Source of the DNA: Microbacterium testaceum
Lineage (GTDB): Bacteria; Actinomycetota; Actinomycetes; Actinomycetales; Microbacteriaceae
Length of the DNA stretch: 46,660 nt
Assembly: GCF_001476655.1 (NCBI RefSeq)
Contig: NZ_LDRT01000058.1
Location: forward strand, 1 to 46,660
Reading direction: 5' to 3'
Positions 1 to 8,919 of the stretch are shown here, one piece after another. Both the position numbers and the translations under genes were made by a program. The notes under the pieces are model-generated. The model did no database searches, was not told the DNA's origin, and saw only the letters and a program-made list of their open reading frames with translations. Position 1 is the stretch's first letter; each line of letters opens with the position of its first letter.

Positions 1-1169
1 GGGCCGTGGCATCCGGGAGCGTGGGAGAAGGGGTCGGCGTCGACCGCGCCGCCAGCGACGACGTCGATTCCCTCGGCTTTGAGCATGACGACCCCGGGGC
101 GCTCGACCGGCGCCGCCGCGGCGACCCCCGACGACAGCAGCGCCGCGAGCCGATCAGCCTGTCGCCACCCGGGCCCGACGAGGCCGCTCGGCCCACCCGG
201 GACGCGGCCTGAGGCGTCGGCATCCGCGGGGTCGGCGACGTGCGCGCAGTCGCCGATCGCGAAGACGTTCGGGTCGGTCCACGAGCGCGAGGAGCCGTCG
301 ACGAGGATGCCCGTCGAGGTCGCGAGTCCGGCGAGGGATGCCACCTCGGTCCGCGCTGCGACTCCGCACGACAGCACGAGCAGGTCGCCGGCGAGCACCT
401 TGCCGTCGGCGCAGACGAGGCCGTCGAACCACGCCTGACCGTGGTCGTCGTGGCGGAGGAGGATGCTCTCGGCGCGCGCGTGATGCGCCATCTCGACGCC
501 GACGGCGGTGGCCGCGGCGGCGAGCACGCGTCCGCCGTTCTCGTCGAGCGTCCGGTTCATCGGGGCGGCGGAGTGGTACGCCACGACCACCTCGGCTCCC
601 GCCTCGGCGGCGGCGAGGGCGAGCTCCATGCCGAGCACGCCCGCGCCGAGCACGACGATCCGCCGGCCCGCCGAGACGGCCGTGCGCACGAGCTCGGCGT
701 CGGCGAGGTCGCGGAGCGCGACGACGCCACGGGGGAGCGGGGCCCCGCCGAGGTCAAGGTCCGCGGGAGTGGCCGCAACCGACGCCCGGTCGCGCCGCGC
801 GCGCTCCATCCCGGCGAGTGTCGGGACGTTCGCTCGGGCCCCCGTCGCGAGCACGAGCCGGTCGTAGTCGAGACGGATGCCATCGTGCAGGCGCACCACA
901 CGGCGGTGCCGGTCGACGCCCACCACCGTTGCGCCGAGATGGAACCGCACGCCGGCCTCTTCGGCGACGCGGCGGTCGTCCATGTCGAGGCCCGCGCGAT
1001 CGGTGCGACCGACAGCGTACTCGGCGAGCAGGACGCGGTTGTAGACGTCGTGGGGCTCGGCGCCGACGACGGTGAGGTCGATGCATCCCTCGCGCACCGC
1101 GGGCAGCAGCCCGTCGATGAGCCGTGCTCCGACGGGGCCGTAGCCCACCAGCACCACACGCTCAGACAT
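1..1169 (-). CDS. NirB-like FAD/NAD(P)-dependent oxidoreductase (3' end outside window)
   Basis: The start codon is the ATG at 1167-1169, and about 389 codons are present before the window edge, so the C-terminus is missing. The N-terminus reads MSERVVLVGYGPVGARLIDG, a Rossmann GxGxxG fold for FAD. It is followed by a VYNRVLLAEY segment like the N-terminal domain of NAD(P)H nitrite reductase NirB, a second dinucleotide motif (IVVLGAGVLGMELA) for NAD(P)H, and a DPNVFAIGDCAH flavin-binding motif near residue 320. It overlaps the end of the nitrate reductase gene by 8 bp, which points to translational coupling. The likely role is electron delivery to nitrate or nitrite reduction in the cytoplasm. 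Whether it is a full NirB with siroheme domains or a stand-alone reductase partner for the nitrate reductase cannot be decided here. Confidence 0.8.
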   Translation of the reverse strand, partial: MSERVVLVGYGPVGARLIDGLLPAVREGCIDLTVVGAEPHDVYNRVLLAEYAVGRTDRAGLDMDDRRVAEEAGVRFHLGATVVGVDRHRRVVRLHDGIRLDYDRLVLATGARANVPTLAGMERARRDRASVAATPADLDLGGAPLPRGVVALRDLADAELVRTAVSAGRRIVVLGAGVLGMELALAAAEAGAEVVVAYHSAAPMNRTLDENGGRVLAAAATAVGVEMAHHARAESILLRHDDHGQAWFDGLVCADGKVLAGDLLVLSCGVAARTEVASLAGLATSTGILVDGSSRSWTDPNVFAIGDCAHVADPADADASGRVPGGPSGLVGPGWRQADRLAALLSSGVAAAAPVERPGVVMLKAEGIDVVAGGAVDADPFSHAPGCHG

Positions 1170-3441
1170 GGGTGGCCTCCTCTGTCGGGGTGGACGCCCC
1201 ACGCTCGATGGGCCCGCCCGCGACGGAGACGCCGGCCGGCACCGCCCCGTCCGCGACGGAGACGCCGGTTTGGGTGGCCCCGTCCGCGACGGAAACCCTG
1301 GACGCCATGCCCCCGGCGACCGCACGCCCGATGCCCGAATGCTCCGTCACCACAACAGGCCCGCGGACCCCGGTCGCAGCCGCGACCACCGCGGCATCCG
1401 GAGCCACCCGCACCCGCGTGCGCTTGAACTCCGGCATCGCCGACGTCGGGTCGACGAGCGCCTCGGTCAGGCGATTCGCGCACTCGTCTCCCGCGTAGTG
1501 GAAGGGGAGGAAGACGGTGTCGTGCCGGATGTCGGTCGTCACCGTCGCCCGCGCGCGCACCGTGCCGCGCTCGTTCGAGACGGCGACGAGATCGCCTTCC
1601 CGGATGCCGAGCCCCGACGCCGTGGCCGGATGGATCTCGAGCCGCGCCTCGGGGCGGGCGCCGTTCAGCTCGGCGACGCGGCGGGTCTGCGTGCCCGACT
1701 GGTACTGCTGCAGGTAGCGGCCGGTGACGAGGGTCAGCTCGCCGCCGCGGTCCGTGGGAGCGGGGGGAGTGGCATCCACCGGGACGAGGCGCGCGCGGCC
1801 ATCGGCGTGGGCGAAGCGCTCCGCGAAGGGACGCGGCGTGCTCGCGGCACGGTACGGCCAGTACGCCTCGACGCCGGTGTCGAGCAGTTCGTGCGACAGG
1901 CCGGAGTAGTCGGCGACGCCGCCCTCCGACGCGCGGGCGAGCTCGTCGAACACCTCGGCCGGGTCGGTCGACCAGGTGGATGCCGCGCCCAGGCGCCGCG
2001 CGAGCTCCGACATGATCCACAGCTCGCTGCGGGCACCGTCCGGCCCGGACAGCGCCTGCCGCCGGCGGATCACGCGGCCCTCGAGGGAGGTCATCGTGCC
2101 CTCCTCCTCGGCCCACTGCAGCACGGGCAGCACGATGTCGGCGAGCTCCGCGGTCTCGGACAGGAAGAAGTCGCACACGATGAGGGTGTCGAGGGCTCCG
2201 AGCCGCGCTCGAACGGCCTCGACGTCGGGCGCCGAGACGACGACGTTCGAGCCGGCGACGAGCAGCGTCTTGACCGGCCCACCGAGTTCGCCAAGCAGCG
2301 CGGTCGCTGGGATGCCGGCATCCGGAAGCTCGTCGGGGTCGACGCCCCACACCCCGGCGACGTGCCGGCGGGCTTTGGGGTCGCGGATGGAGCGGTACCC
2401 GGGCAGCTGGTCGGCCTTCTGGCCGTGCTCGCGTCCGCCCTGGCCGTTGCCCTGCCCGGTGAGGGTGCCGTAGCCCGAGCCTTCGCGGCCGACGAGTCCG
2501 AGTACGAGGGCGAGGTTGATCGCGGCGGTCGCGGTGGCGGTGCCGTCGACGTGCTGTTCGACACCGCGCCCGGTGAGGATGTACGCGCCGCCCGCGGCGA
2601 GGCGTCGCGCTGTCTCGCGGAGCTGAGCGACCGGGATGCCGGTGGTCGACGAGGTGCGCTCGGGCCACCACGCGGCGACCGATCGGCGCAGGGCGTCGAA
2701 GCCCGTCGTGCGCTCTTCTATATACGCGCGGTCCGCGAGTCCTTCGGCGAAAGCGATATGCGTGAGACCGAGCAGCAGCGGCAGGTCGGTGCCGGGCGCG
2801 GGCTGCAGGTGGGTGCCGGCGCCGTCTTCGGTGAGGCGCGCGGTGGCGGAGCGGCGCGGGTCGACGACGATCAGGCCGCCCGCGGCGCGCGCTCCGGCGA
2901 GGTGCGCGAGGAACGGCGGCATGGTCGCGGCGACGTTGGAGCCGAGCAGCAGAATCGTCCGCGCGTCGTCGAGGTCGGTGACGGGGAACGGCAGGCCGCG
3001 GTCCATCCCGAAGGCCCGATTGGATGCCGCTGCCGCCGACGACATGCAGAACCGGCCGTTGTAGTCGATGCGCGAGGTGCCGAGCGCGACGCGGGCGAAC
3101 TTGCCGAGCTGGTACGCCTTCTCGTTCGTGAGTCCGCCGCCGCCGAAGATGGCGTTGGCGTCGGCGCCGTGGGTCGCCTTGGTGTCACGGAACGCCGCGG
3201 CCACGGCATCCAGTGCTTCGTCCCAGGTGGTCTCGGCGAGGGTGCCGTCGGGGCGCCGCATCAACGGCATCCGGAGTCTGTGTGGGGATGCCAAGAGCTC
3301 CGCCGACGTCCAGCCCTTGGCGCAGAGTCCTCCCCGGTTGGTGGGGAAGTCGCGGCCCGTGACCGTCGTGTGGCCCGCGTGGCTGACGGTCATGGCGCAC
3401 TGCAGGGCGCAGTAGGGGCAGTGGGTGTCGGCGGAGCTCAT
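1162..3441 (-). CDS. nasA: Assimilatory nitrate reductase catalytic subunit (molybdopterin oxidoreductase)
   Basis: This 759-residue protein reduces nitrate to nitrite using a molybdopterin guanine dinucleotide cofactor and one [4Fe-4S] cluster. The cluster ligands are visible as Cys8, Cys11, Cys15 and Cys40, followed by Lys42, as in the NasA/NarB/formate dehydrogenase family. The C-terminal molydopterin-dinucleotide-binding domain is recognisable (GRYLQQYQSGTQTRR, then FLPFHYAGDECANRLT). No signal peptide is seen, so it should be cytoplasmic. It lies 4 bp after the nitrate porter gene (which ends at 3446) and overlaps the FAD oxidoreductase, so the three form one operon. The last 45 or so residues are odd: a VSVADGA-type unit is repeated about three times in a region that should lie beyond the folded domain. 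The assimilatory role is inferred from context. Confidence 0.9.
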   Translation of the reverse strand: MSSADTHCPYCALQCAMTVSHAGHTTVTGRDFPTNRGGLCAKGWTSAELLASPHRLRMPLMRRPDGTLAETTWDEALDAVAAAFRDTKATHGADANAIFGGGGLTNEKAYQLGKFARVALGTSRIDYNGRFCMSSAAAASNRAFGMDRGLPFPVTDLDDARTILLLGSNVAATMPPFLAHLAGARAAGGLIVVDPRRSATARLTEDGAGTHLQPAPGTDLPLLLGLTHIAFAEGLADRAYIEERTTGFDALRRSVAAWWPERTSSTTGIPVAQLRETARRLAAGGAYILTGRGVEQHVDGTATATAAINLALVLGLVGREGSGYGTLTGQGNGQGGREHGQKADQLPGYRSIRDPKARRHVAGVWGVDPDELPDAGIPATALLGELGGPVKTLLVAGSNVVVSAPDVEAVRARLGALDTLIVCDFFLSETAELADIVLPVLQWAEEEGTMTSLEGRVIRRRQALSGPDGARSELWIMSELARRLGAASTWSTDPAEVFDELARASEGGVADYSGLSHELLDTGVEAYWPYRAASTPRPFAERFAHADGRARLVPVDATPPAPTDRGGELTLVTGRYLQQYQSGTQTRRVAELNGARPEARLEIHPATASGLGIREGDLVAVSNERGTVRARATVTTDIRHDTVFLPFHYAGDECANRLTEALVDPTSAMPEFKRTRVRVAPDAAVVAAATGVRGPVVVTEHSGIGRAVAGGMASRVSVADGATQTGVSVADGAVPAGVSVAGGPIERGASTPTEEATHV

Positions 3442-3445
3442 GGGG

Positions 3446-4870
3446 TCAGATCCGCGTTCCGGTCTTCTTCGAGAGGCGGAGGTACACGCCGGCGGTGAGG
3501 GCGAGGAACGCGACGTACGCGAGGGCGAACCAGCCGAGGGCGGGGGTGTACGAGCCGAACGTCGTCTTCGAGAAGCCGAGCAGCTGCGGGATGAAGAATC
3601 CGCCGTATGCGCCGATCGCCGAGATGAGGCCGAGGGCCGCGGCGGCCTTGCGCTGCGCGCCGATTCCGCCGTTGGCCTTGAGGGCGAAGATCGTCGGGAT
3701 CATGCGGTAGGTCGAGCCGTTGCCGATGCCCGCCGCCGCGAACAGCACGAGGAAGCAGAGCAGGAAGATCGCGAAGTTCTGCATCGGCAGGGTGAGGATC
3801 ACGCTCAGGATGCCGAGCCCCATCACCGTGAAGGCGCCGATCGTGATGACGGTGCCGCCGAAGCGGTCGGCGAGCTTGCCGCCGTAGGGGCGGGCGAGCG
3901 AGCCGACGAGAGCGCCGAGGAAGGCGAGGGTGACCGTGGCGGTGCCGATCGCGATGCCCTTGAAGTCGGGGAACGTGTCGGCCAGCAGCTTGGGGAAGAC
4001 GCCCGCGAAGCCGATGAACGAACCGAAGGTGCCGATGTAGAGGAGCGAGAGCACCCACATGTGCGGCTCTTTGAGAGCGGCGAGGGATGCCGTGATGTCG
4101 GCCTTCGCGGCGGAGAGGTTGTCCATGCGCAGGTAGGCGCCGACCATCGCGACGAGGATAAGCGGCACCCAGATGAGGCCCGCGAGCGGCAGGTTGAGGG
4201 TCGCCGCGGCGCCGACAGTGATGACGATGGGGACGACGAACTGCGCGACCGAGGCGCCGAGGTTGCCGCCGGCGGCGTTGAGTCCGAGGGCGTATCCCTT
4301 CTGCGCGGCCGGGTAGAAGAACGTGATGTTCGACATCGAGCTGGCGAAGTTGCCGCCGCCGAAGCCGGCGAACGCGGCGATCAGGAGCAGGAGGCCGAAG
4401 GGGGTCTGGGGGTTCGACACCGCAACGGCGAGGCCGATGCTCGGGATGAGCAGGAGGCCGGCGGAGACGATCGTCCAGTTGCGGCCGCCGAAGCGCGGAA
4501 CCATGAAGGTGTAGGGGATGCGCAGCGTCGCGCCGACGAGGCTCGGCATGGAGATAAGCCAGAAGATCTCACCCGTCGAGAGCTGGAAGCCCGCCGCCGG
4601 CAGAGACACGACGACGACCGACCAAAGCTGCCAGACGACGAATCCCAGGAACTCGGCGAAGATCGACCACCGCAGGTTGCGGGAGGCGATGGCCTTGCCC
4701 TCCTTGGCCCACTGGGTGGCGTTCTCGGGGTTCCAGTTGTCGATCCAGCGGCCGGGGCGGTGGACGAGCTGTGCCGAGGCTTCCGTGCTCGCGGCTTCTG
4801 TGCTCGCGGCTTCGGCTCGGGTGGTGGGCTGCGCCGGCGTGGCTTCGGGGCGCGGGTCGGTGACGGTCAC
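3446..4870 (-). CDS. narK: NarK/NasA-type nitrate/nitrite MFS transporter
   Basis: This 474-residue major facilitator protein of the nitrate/nitrite porter family imports nitrate for the downstream reductase. The family signature GFGGGNFASSMSNITFF lies at about residues 169-185, and a second glycine-rich segment (AAAGIGNGSTYRM) lies in the C-terminal half. Arg117 in TM2 sits where NarK has its substrate-binding arginine. About 12 hydrophobic segments are present. The first 45 residues are a soluble, Ala/Ser/Thr-rich tail with a small STEA repeat. Translation starts at GTG 4868-4870, with a good ribosome binding site (GGAGG, 5 nt spacer). It is the first gene of the nitrate operon. Confidence 0.9.
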   Translation of the reverse strand: MTVTDPRPEATPAQPTTRAEAASTEAASTEASAQLVHRPGRWIDNWNPENATQWAKEGKAIASRNLRWSIFAEFLGFVVWQLWSVVVVSLPAAGFQLSTGEIFWLISMPSLVGATLRIPYTFMVPRFGGRNWTIVSAGLLLIPSIGLAVAVSNPQTPFGLLLLIAAFAGFGGGNFASSMSNITFFYPAAQKGYALGLNAAGGNLGASVAQFVVPIVITVGAAATLNLPLAGLIWVPLILVAMVGAYLRMDNLSAAKADITASLAALKEPHMWVLSLLYIGTFGSFIGFAGVFPKLLADTFPDFKGIAIGTATVTLAFLGALVGSLARPYGGKLADRFGGTVITIGAFTVMGLGILSVILTLPMQNFAIFLLCFLVLFAAAGIGNGSTYRMIPTIFALKANGGIGAQRKAAAALGLISAIGAYGGFFIPQLLGFSKTTFGSYTPALGWFALAYVAFLALTAGVYLRLSKKTGTRI

Positions 4871-5099
4871 GGGGTCCTCCGGTGGGCGATGTGGGGAGGT
4901 GCAGCGCCCCGCATGGGCTGGGCGTGCCGCCAGCGTAGGAAGGGGGCGTTACCCGGGAGGGCGTCGGGAGGGGCGGGGAGGTAACGGTTGTCTCACCCGC
5001 ATAGCGGCGGCGGGAGAGTTGGGATTGACCCCGGTGACTCTGTTCTGACACATGTTCGAAATGTTCATTTGGTCGAGCTGCGGCTCGCCCGGGACGTTC
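4871..5099. promoter_or_regulatory. Upstream region of the nitrate operon with possible nitrogen-regulator half-sites
   Basis: No gene is seen here. On the minus strand a TACGCT-like -10 box lies near 4934-4939, upstream of the narK start. GTTAC at 4948-4952 and GTAAC at 4981-4985 are 33 bp apart, a multiple of the 11-bp spacing of GlnR boxes, but the intervening half-sites do not match. A GlnR operator is only a possibility, suggested by the downstream genes. Confidence 0.3.
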
Positions 5100-6836
5100 T
5101 CAGCTCCCGCTCTCCTCGGGAAGCACGATGGCCTCCAACTCCGAGTAGACGGCCATTCCTTCACGCACGAGCGGAGCCATGGTGTCTCGAAGAAAGGCAT
5201 CGGGCGTGCTGCCAGGAGTGGCGAGCGACAACAGCTTCCTGAGCCCGTCTCGAATTGAACCGGCAGCTCGCTTGACATCGTCGGCATCGTTTCCTCGAGC
5301 GACGCTGTCAGCTATCGCCCTCTGTTTCACCTCGAGGGCGTCAGCGACCTTTGCGCCCATGCCAGCCTCTCGGCAGAGGGCTTCAATCACCTCGTCGTCG
5401 AGGAGGTAGGCCTCGAGATGGCGCCGTCCGAGTACCCGTGTGCCTTCCTGCTCGAGGATCTCGATTTCTTGCTGACTTCTCGAGTCCCGGTCGATAAGTC
5501 TGTTGATGACCGTACCCGGTGTGATCGTCTGAAGTGCGTGGGCGACTCCGAGTCGATCGTTTACCGCTTCGGAAGCGCTCCCGACCGAGACGAAGTCGAC
5601 GTCCGGATACTTCTCGGAGAAAATCGTTCGATAGCAGGCCGCGTCGAACGCCGCTTTCACGTCATTCGCCCCTGTTTGCGGCCTTCCTTCGCAAAGAATC
5701 ACGCGGCTAGGCGCGACAAGGGCTGCGAGGTCCCCAAGAGCGACGCGAAGTGTGCGACTCCAGAATTCCCTACTTGGTTTCACGGGCTCGATGACAACCG
5801 CTTGATCGAAGTCATGACCCTCCAGGTCGATAAAGCAAACATCATCGGGTTGCGCGCGTGAGAGTTCCCAAGCTTGTTTCATGAAGCCAATGCTGTGGCT
5901 GGCAAGCCACAACTGGCAGTTTTCAGGGAGTAGTTGCAGCATGGCGTGCAGAAGCAGCGACTGTACCCGGGAGTTGAGGTGCGTTTCTGGCTCATCGATA
6001 CACCAGACACTGTCGTCGAAGTATGAACTCTTGATCACGCAGTCGAGAAGCAAGTCGAAAGCCGACTTCTCCCCTGCAGAGAGGTTCTTATACAAGAACC
6101 CAGCAGATTCGCCTTTCGTGAAATAAAAGGACCCTTGCAGACTGCCTGCCGACGCGAGTCCTCCGACTCCGTCCAGCACGAGGTCGGGAAATATTGACGA
6201 CACTGCTGTACGGGCGCGGCCGATGATTCTGTCACGGAGTTCGCTCCGGGGCATGTCTTCGGAGAGAGAAGAGTCGAACACCCCGTCCACGGTCTGCATG
6301 ATCAAGCGCTGGTAGTTCTGGGACACGGTCGCGTCCGTGTCGATCATGCGCGAGGCCCGGTTCTCGTTCAGAGGACTATCGAGGCGTGAGAATGACGAGA
6401 TGTTGAAGTCGGCTTCGTTTCGGAAAGCGGTTCGCGCGTAGACAAGCTTTTTCTTCGCGGTGGCGTCGTCGGGAATCGGCTCATGAAAATTGACGAACAC
6501 GTGATCGTCAATCGAACGCGTGGGAGTGCCTACTTTCTGGATGTATGCCTCCTCGATGCCTGTCAGCACCCCGCCATTCCAATAGTGCCAGTTCTTCATT
6601 CCGTCAAATATGGAAGACTTTCCTGATCCGTTCGGACCAGCCAGAACTACCAGCCTGGCGGATGGGGGGATGTTCTCGATTCGCGTGTCAGTGAATCTTT
6701 TGAAACCCAGGAAGTGAAGGGACTTAACGTGCACTTTGCTCTTTCGGATGAGAAGTTTCGGTGTCCGGGTGCCTGGTTTCCCAGGCGTCGTCGGAGCGTA
6801 GGCCAGGAATCCTGAAGATGTAGTGCGCCCGCCCAT
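5100..6836 (-). CDS. AAA (ABC-type) ATPase with C-terminal TOPRIM/DUF4435-like part; candidate phage-defence gene
   Basis: The 578-residue product begins like an SMC/OLD-type ATPase. Walker A GPNGSGKSS is at 67-75, an ABC signature LSAGEKSAF at 252-260, Walker B VWCIDEPE at 277-284, and a switch-histidine segment ASHS at 312-315. The second half has ILCEGRPQ around residue 383 (the TOPRIM-like acidic residue), LIDRDSRS at 447-454, and RRHLEAYLLDDE at 471-482, which resembles the DUF4435 pattern. AAA15 plus DUF4435 is the combination found in PARIS (AriA plus AriB), which also occurs fused. OLD-family nuclease is the alternative. The GTG at 6732-6734 (residue 35) gives a more family-like N-terminus (VHVKSLHFLGFKRF). 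The gene is alone, lower in GC than its neighbours and free of GGATGCC words, so it was probably acquired by transfer. Confidence 0.75.
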   Translation of the reverse strand: MGGRTTSSGFLAYAPTTPGKPGTRTPKLLIRKSKVHVKSLHFLGFKRFTDTRIENIPPSARLVVLAGPNGSGKSSIFDGMKNWHYWNGGVLTGIEEAYIQKVGTPTRSIDDHVFVNFHEPIPDDATAKKKLVYARTAFRNEADFNISSFSRLDSPLNENRASRMIDTDATVSQNYQRLIMQTVDGVFDSSLSEDMPRSELRDRIIGRARTAVSSIFPDLVLDGVGGLASAGSLQGSFYFTKGESAGFLYKNLSAGEKSAFDLLLDCVIKSSYFDDSVWCIDEPETHLNSRVQSLLLHAMLQLLPENCQLWLASHSIGFMKQAWELSRAQPDDVCFIDLEGHDFDQAVVIEPVKPSREFWSRTLRVALGDLAALVAPSRVILCEGRPQTGANDVKAAFDAACYRTIFSEKYPDVDFVSVGSASEAVNDRLGVAHALQTITPGTVINRLIDRDSRSQQEIEILEQEGTRVLGRRHLEAYLLDDEVIEALCREAGMGAKVADALEVKQRAIADSVARGNDADDVKRAAGSIRDGLRKLLSLATPGSTPDAFLRDTMAPLVREGMAVYSELEAIVLPEESGS

Positions 6837-6969
6837 GCTGTAGACGAGTGATCATTGCACGTCGATGATCGGATTGGGATCATCCTGCCCAGGGAACGCT
6901 GATGTCGGGATCGAAGGACGATTCGAGGCTTGGGTCACGAGGGTGTTACGTCAGCGCATGCCCCTCTGA

Positions 6970-7696
6970 AGGCCCGCCGAAGAGGAGTGGGGCACCGAGC
7001 GCATCGCGGCTGCGTGGGTCGAGCTCATGCGTCGACTCGGGTACGGCCGCTTCCTCGCTCACGGGGGGCGATTGGGGTGGGCCGGTCACCATCGCGCTCG
7101 GTGGCCGGTTTCCGGCGCACGTCATCGGCATCCACACGACGACCCCGATCGCGCCGCCCGGGTTGAGCCTCGACGTGCTCGACGCCACCGAACGGCAGTG
7201 GGTCGAGCACACCCGCGCCTTTGAGAGGAATCGCCTCGCGTACGCGAGGGTCATGGCGACCGCGCCGCAGACGATCGGGTACTCGCTGGTCGATTCGCCC
7301 GTCGGGCTTCTCGCGTGGATCCTCGAGAAGTTCTTCGAATGGAGCGACACGGTCGACTCGCCGTTCGGGACCATCTCGCGCGACCGTTTCCTCGACAAGG
7401 TGACCCTGTACTGGCTCACCGCGACCGGGGCGTCAGCGGCGCGGATCTACTTCGAGAGTCACCAGTCGCTTGACCCCGACCTGCGGGTGACGGTGCCCGC
7501 GGCCCTTACGACGTACCCGCACGACATCGAGAAGCATCCGCGGCCCTGGGCGGAGGAACGGTTCCGCCACATCGTGCGGTGGCGGGCGCCTGAGGCGGGT
7601 GGCCACTTTCCCGCGTTGGAGATGCCGGGGGAGTTCGTGCGCGATCTGCGGGAGGGGTTGGTGGCCGTGCTTGCGGCGTCCGGCCGGATACTTTAG
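6970..7696 (+). pseudogene. Epoxide hydrolase remnant 1 (5' truncated, frameshifted)
   Basis: The C-terminal half of an epoxide-hydrolase-type alpha/beta hydrolase is readable. An upstream piece (ERIAAAWVELMRRLGYGRF, near 6997-7053) runs into LAHGG. The frame then shifts within a run of six G near 7062-7067, and the sequence continues as GGDWGG, the motif with the nucleophilic aspartate. After that the frame is open to 7696, through FEWSDTVDSPFGTISRDRFL, YPHDIEKHPRPWAEERF and the final FVRDLREGL. Roughly 150 N-terminal residues of a protein usually near 380 residues are missing. The 3' 260 bp recur at 8585-8870 and 25485-25723. It cannot be a working enzyme as it stands. Confidence 0.75.
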
Positions 7697-7738
7697 GCCG
7701 CGATCAGCAGGTCGCCACCGTGGGTCTACGCTCGCGAC

Positions 7739-8548
7739 ATGTCACAACGTCGCAGCGGCGGAACTCGCACAGGGGGCTGGGTGCCGCCGCGGTTGTGGAG
7801 AGCCGTTTTCACCTGGTGGCCGGTGTTCTCGCTCCTCGGTGCGGGGGCAGGGGGAATCCTGCTCGTTCGAATCCTTCTCATCTCGTCGAGCCGTGAATAC
7901 CGGTTCGGTATCGACATGCCGATCGAAGCAGCTGTTCTGGTCGTCTGGGGCGCGAGCGTGATTGTGCTGATGAATCCTCCACGATCTGTTCTCGCTCGCC
8001 AGGCCACGGAACGCCCGCCGCGGGGCCAGGTGTGGTCGTTGGGCCGCAGGTTCCGGATCTGGAACCTTCTCTCGGCGCCCGTCGCGGGGCTGCTTCTCGT
8101 GGTGTTGCTTGCGCCACTCGGCGAGGCGGTGAACTTGCAGGGGCTCACACCAGGTACGCCGTCTGCCTTTCTCGTGGTTCCCTTCACTGCGGCGGCTCTC
8201 GTCGTCGCTGTGTTTGTCGCCCGAATCGGTTGGTGGGGCGTCGAGCTGAGGGAGGACATGCTGGTCGCGCGCGGTTTCCTCCGCAGTCGCCGGTTTCTGC
8301 GTGATGACATCGAAGCGGTGTGGCCCGGCCGGGTCTCGGGGCTGGGCGGGTGGCTCCTCGGGGTGCTCATGAACAACCAGGGCGACTACTTCGCGTTGAA
8401 AGTTCAGCGGAGAGGCGAGCGGGCGAAGACGCTGTACGCCTCGCACTCAAGTCACCGCGACGTCCTGTATGCGGCCCAGATCGTTAAATGCTGGGTCGGG
8501 TCTTCCGCCGCGACACCTCCTCCGCAATCCATGGCGAAAGACCTGTGA
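7739..8548 (+). CDS. Conserved-type membrane protein, possible PH-like cytoplasmic domain
   Basis: I do not recognise this 269-residue protein by name. It has two N-terminal membrane segments (about residues 25-50 and 60-80), two more around 110-130 and 145-165, and a soluble C-terminal part. That part (GVELREDMLVARGFLRSRR followed by a basic, mixed region) looks like bacterial PH-domain membrane proteins. The ATG is preceded at 6 nt by TACGCT (7727-7732) with no ribosome binding site, the leaderless arrangement common in this window. It sits between two direct-repeat remnants of epoxide hydrolase 3' ends, so it may have arrived or been duplicated together with them. Confidence 0.65.
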   Translation: MSQRRSGGTRTGGWVPPRLWRAVFTWWPVFSLLGAGAGGILLVRILLISSSREYRFGIDMPIEAAVLVVWGASVIVLMNPPRSVLARQATERPPRGQVWSLGRRFRIWNLLSAPVAGLLLVVLLAPLGEAVNLQGLTPGTPSAFLVVPFTAAALVVAVFVARIGWWGVELREDMLVARGFLRSRRFLRDDIEAVWPGRVSGLGGWLLGVLMNNQGDYFALKVQRRGERAKTLYASHSSHRDVLYAAQIVKCWVGSSAATPPPQSMAKDL

Positions 8549-8584
8549 CGCGACGGTCGATCGGGTCAGGTCGCCAGCCGATTC

Positions 8585-8870
8585 CATGAGAACGTGACCC
8601 TGTAATGGCTCGCCGCGAGCCGCGCGTCAGAGGCACGAATCTTCCTCGAGAGTCATCCGTCGCTCGACCCCGACCTGCGGGTGACGGTACCCGCGGCGCT
8701 CGCCATTTACCCGCACGACGTCGAGAAGCATCTGCGGCCCTGGCGCAGGAACGGTTCCGCCACATCATGCGGTGGCGGGCGGCCACTTTCCCGCGTTGGA
8801 GATGCCGGGGGAGTTCGTGCGCGACCTGCGGGAGGGTTAGCGGCGGTGCTTGCGGCGTCGCGGTGAGGTG
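8585..8870 (+). pseudogene. Epoxide hydrolase remnant 2 (heavily decayed 3' end)
   Basis: This stretch matches the 3' end of remnant 1 at roughly 85% by eye. It contains VTL, an in-frame TAA, WLAAS, then ARIFLESHPSLDPDL and VTVPAALAIYPHDVEKH. A frameshift follows, then a small deletion in the RWRAPEAGG stretch, and the terminal FPALEMPGEFVRDLREG piece ends in a stop. The several independent lesions make it an older copy than remnant 1. Nothing else is seen between 8549 and 8919. Confidence 0.7.
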
Positions 8871-8919
8871 CCACGAGCTCGGCCGTGACGTTGCCCCCCG
8901 GACGGCATTCGGCCCGCCG

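Noticed and set aside
240..1427. Long plus-strand open frames over the nitrate operon (240-1427, 1168-3498, 3425-4984).
   Set aside because: They are antisense to genes with clear family motifs and have Arg/Glu/Gly/Ala-biased, low-complexity translations typical of GC-rich shadow frames.
4948..4985. A confident GlnR operator upstream of the nitrate genes.
   Set aside because: Only two GTNAC half-sites are present and the sites in between at 11-bp steps do not match the consensus; kept only as a low-confidence note.
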